Positions 63,080 through 64,000 of a stretch of DNA of 64,000 nucleotides are shown piece by piece. The position numbers were made by a program, and so were the translations under genes. The stretch is from Paraphaeosphaeria minitans (lineage: Eukaryota > Ascomycota > Dothideomycetes > Pleosporales > Didymosphaeriaceae): contig WJXW01000015.1 of assembly GCA_015832175.1 (NCBI GenBank), positions 248,001-312,000 of the forward strand, read 5' to 3'. Under the pieces are notes generated by a model, which saw only the letters and a list, made by a program, of their open reading frames with translations, had not been told where the DNA came from and searched no databases. Position 1 is the stretch's first letter. Each line of letters opens with the position of its first letter.

Positions 63080-63634
63080 TCATGTGGAGCATGCAATTCT
63101 GTTTCCTATATTCAGCTGTCTGTAGATGTGGTCGCGGAAGCTCTCGTATTCAGGACCTAGCGCATCCAAGAAGAAGAACGTTTTGTTTGTTTCGTTTATA
63201 GCGCAGCGCGGGTCAAGGAGGTGCTTCTCAGGGTTAAGCCTTCTAATCTCGGCTCCAAGGGCGTGAGCGCTTCCACACTATTGTCTTGTTACAGATAGCA
63301 GGCGTCGTTGCAGGGTGACATATGTCCCAGATCCTTCGGGTTTGAAGTTTGCTCTGACCGCTCTGATGAGGGACTGTACCCGATCGATATGGTAGGCGTC
63401 GATTCGCTGAGCGGCGTTTTCCGTTAACTTCGCCGCAATCATTGACGAGTGGAATGTTTGACGGTCGCGCCATTGCTCTGCACCAGCTTCATCCAAAGGT
63501 AGGCTTGCTTCATTCTTGGCTATCTCGGATATCTGGATGAAGTTATGTACGGCGCGGTTGGCATTGTCAAGTACAGGGATAGCTTCGTAGAATCTGGCGA
63601 AGCCAATTTTACGGAGACTTGCCGTGTCGGTCAT
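63080..63634 (-). pseudogene. Copia-type gag relic
   Basis: From MTDTASLRKIGFARFYEAIP the minus-strand frame continues IDAYHIDRVQSLIRAVRANF to VTLQRRLLSVTRQ and then TAG at 63280-63278. The same frame goes on as EIRRLNPEKHLLDPRCAINE and TFFFLDALGPEYESFRDHIY, RQLNIGN. The FL.ALGPEYESF..I..QL segment is typical of Copia gag (UBN2-type). The TAG would come from CAG by one C-to-T change. The gag region ends within 40 bp of the LINE insertion, and no protease or integrase follows on the other side of the LINE. Confidence 0.6.
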
Positions 63635-64000
63635 GGCGAAGGTGGGTTCTCTTCTGCGCTAAAATATTCGTCGCTGAGCGAGCTTGGTGTGGAGGGACCG
63701 CCAACTGGAGTATCAGTTACTCCTACCTCTAGCCGGAATAGATCTAAACTGGATGCGTCGCTAATCTGGCTTGAAAGGACAGGGGCTGCGATCGGATAGT
63801 TCCGGCGTGGGTGAGTGTGAAAGAGGTACGTAGTTTGCGTCGGGTGTCGCGCGTTGCTTCTCAAAAGCCTCCGCGATCGATCCACCAGGCTCAGAGGCTT
63901 GTTGTTTAAAAACTGCTTCGGCCTGTGTGAGCGGAGATTGTAGCCACTTGTGATCCTATTTCTACCTCTTGTTCTACCCTTGCCTCTTTGGGATGTCGGT
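63635..64000 (-). other. Probable 5' part of the Copia gag relic
   Basis: Two overlapping minus-strand frames look partly protein-like (DEYFSAEENPPSP just before the gag Met, and IAEAFEKQRATPDANYVPLS further up), as expected for a gag N-terminus broken by frameshifts. No LTR is recognised before the window ends. Confidence 0.4.

Overview
The window looks like an accessory, transposon-rich stretch of a filamentous ascomycete nuclear genome (Pezizomycotina; Dothideomycetes is my best guess, from gene-family style only). The reasons are many introns of about 46-75 nt with GT..AG ends and CTAAC/CTGAC-like branch points, ascomycete families (FHA-like kinase, NACHT remnant, fungal JmjC, PCL-type cyclin, small MC-starting Cys-rich proteins), Copia, Gypsy and Tad-type LINE elements, and an AT-rich block next to GC-balanced DNA. 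No rRNA, convincing tRNA, CRISPR or bacterial operon structure was seen.

Layout. 1-5.08 kb is very AT-rich and holds two Copia fragments on the minus strand (gag-protease-pre-integrase, then integrase-RT), with a perfect 19-bp x14 minisatellite between them. 6.5-13.5 kb holds a six-exon chromodomain gene with two SUMO-interaction-like motifs, a two-exon orphan, a broken NACHT remnant, a nuclear-type orphan and a three-exon FHA-like/protein-kinase gene. 14.6-20.4 kb has small Cys-rich genes, a gene with a degenerate BIR-like domain whose upstream region carries a LINE 3' relic, and two orphan genes that overlap tail to tail. 21.6-23.8 kb is a local triplication around two small MSTS-starting genes. 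25.5-29.6 kb has a GNAT acetyltransferase and a long multi-exon TPR-like gene resembling the C-terminal arm of fungal NLRs. 31.1-34.95 kb has a 45-aa zinc-ribbon-like microprotein, an APH/choline-kinase-like enzyme, an ABC-transporter fragment and a probable cyclin-JmjC fusion gene with two frameshifts. 36.5-44.3 kb has a gene broken at a 13-bp homopolymer, a two-exon orphan, a four-exon membrane protein, a repeated non-coding module and a decayed regulator-like gene. 45-64 kb is dominated by transposons: a LINE RNase H fragment, a Gypsy element without integrase, an intact full-length LINE with target-site duplication, and a Copia gag relic. Between them lie a Cys-rich gene, a kinase with a possible C-terminal membrane anchor, and a J-domain two-ORF locus with a degenerate upstream copy.

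There is no sign of one pathway across the window. Recurring themes are lineage-restricted signalling or recognition genes (kinases, NLR-like relics, BIR-like, small Cys-rich proteins), local duplication, and decay next to transposons. The most interesting leads are the cyclin-JmjC fusion, the small MC...GDCPxC Cys-rich family, the SIM/chromodomain gene with symmetric exons, the BIR-like protein with a missing zinc ligand, and the duplicated J-domain locus. All exon joins were found by eye from splice signals and frame continuity and have no transcript support.
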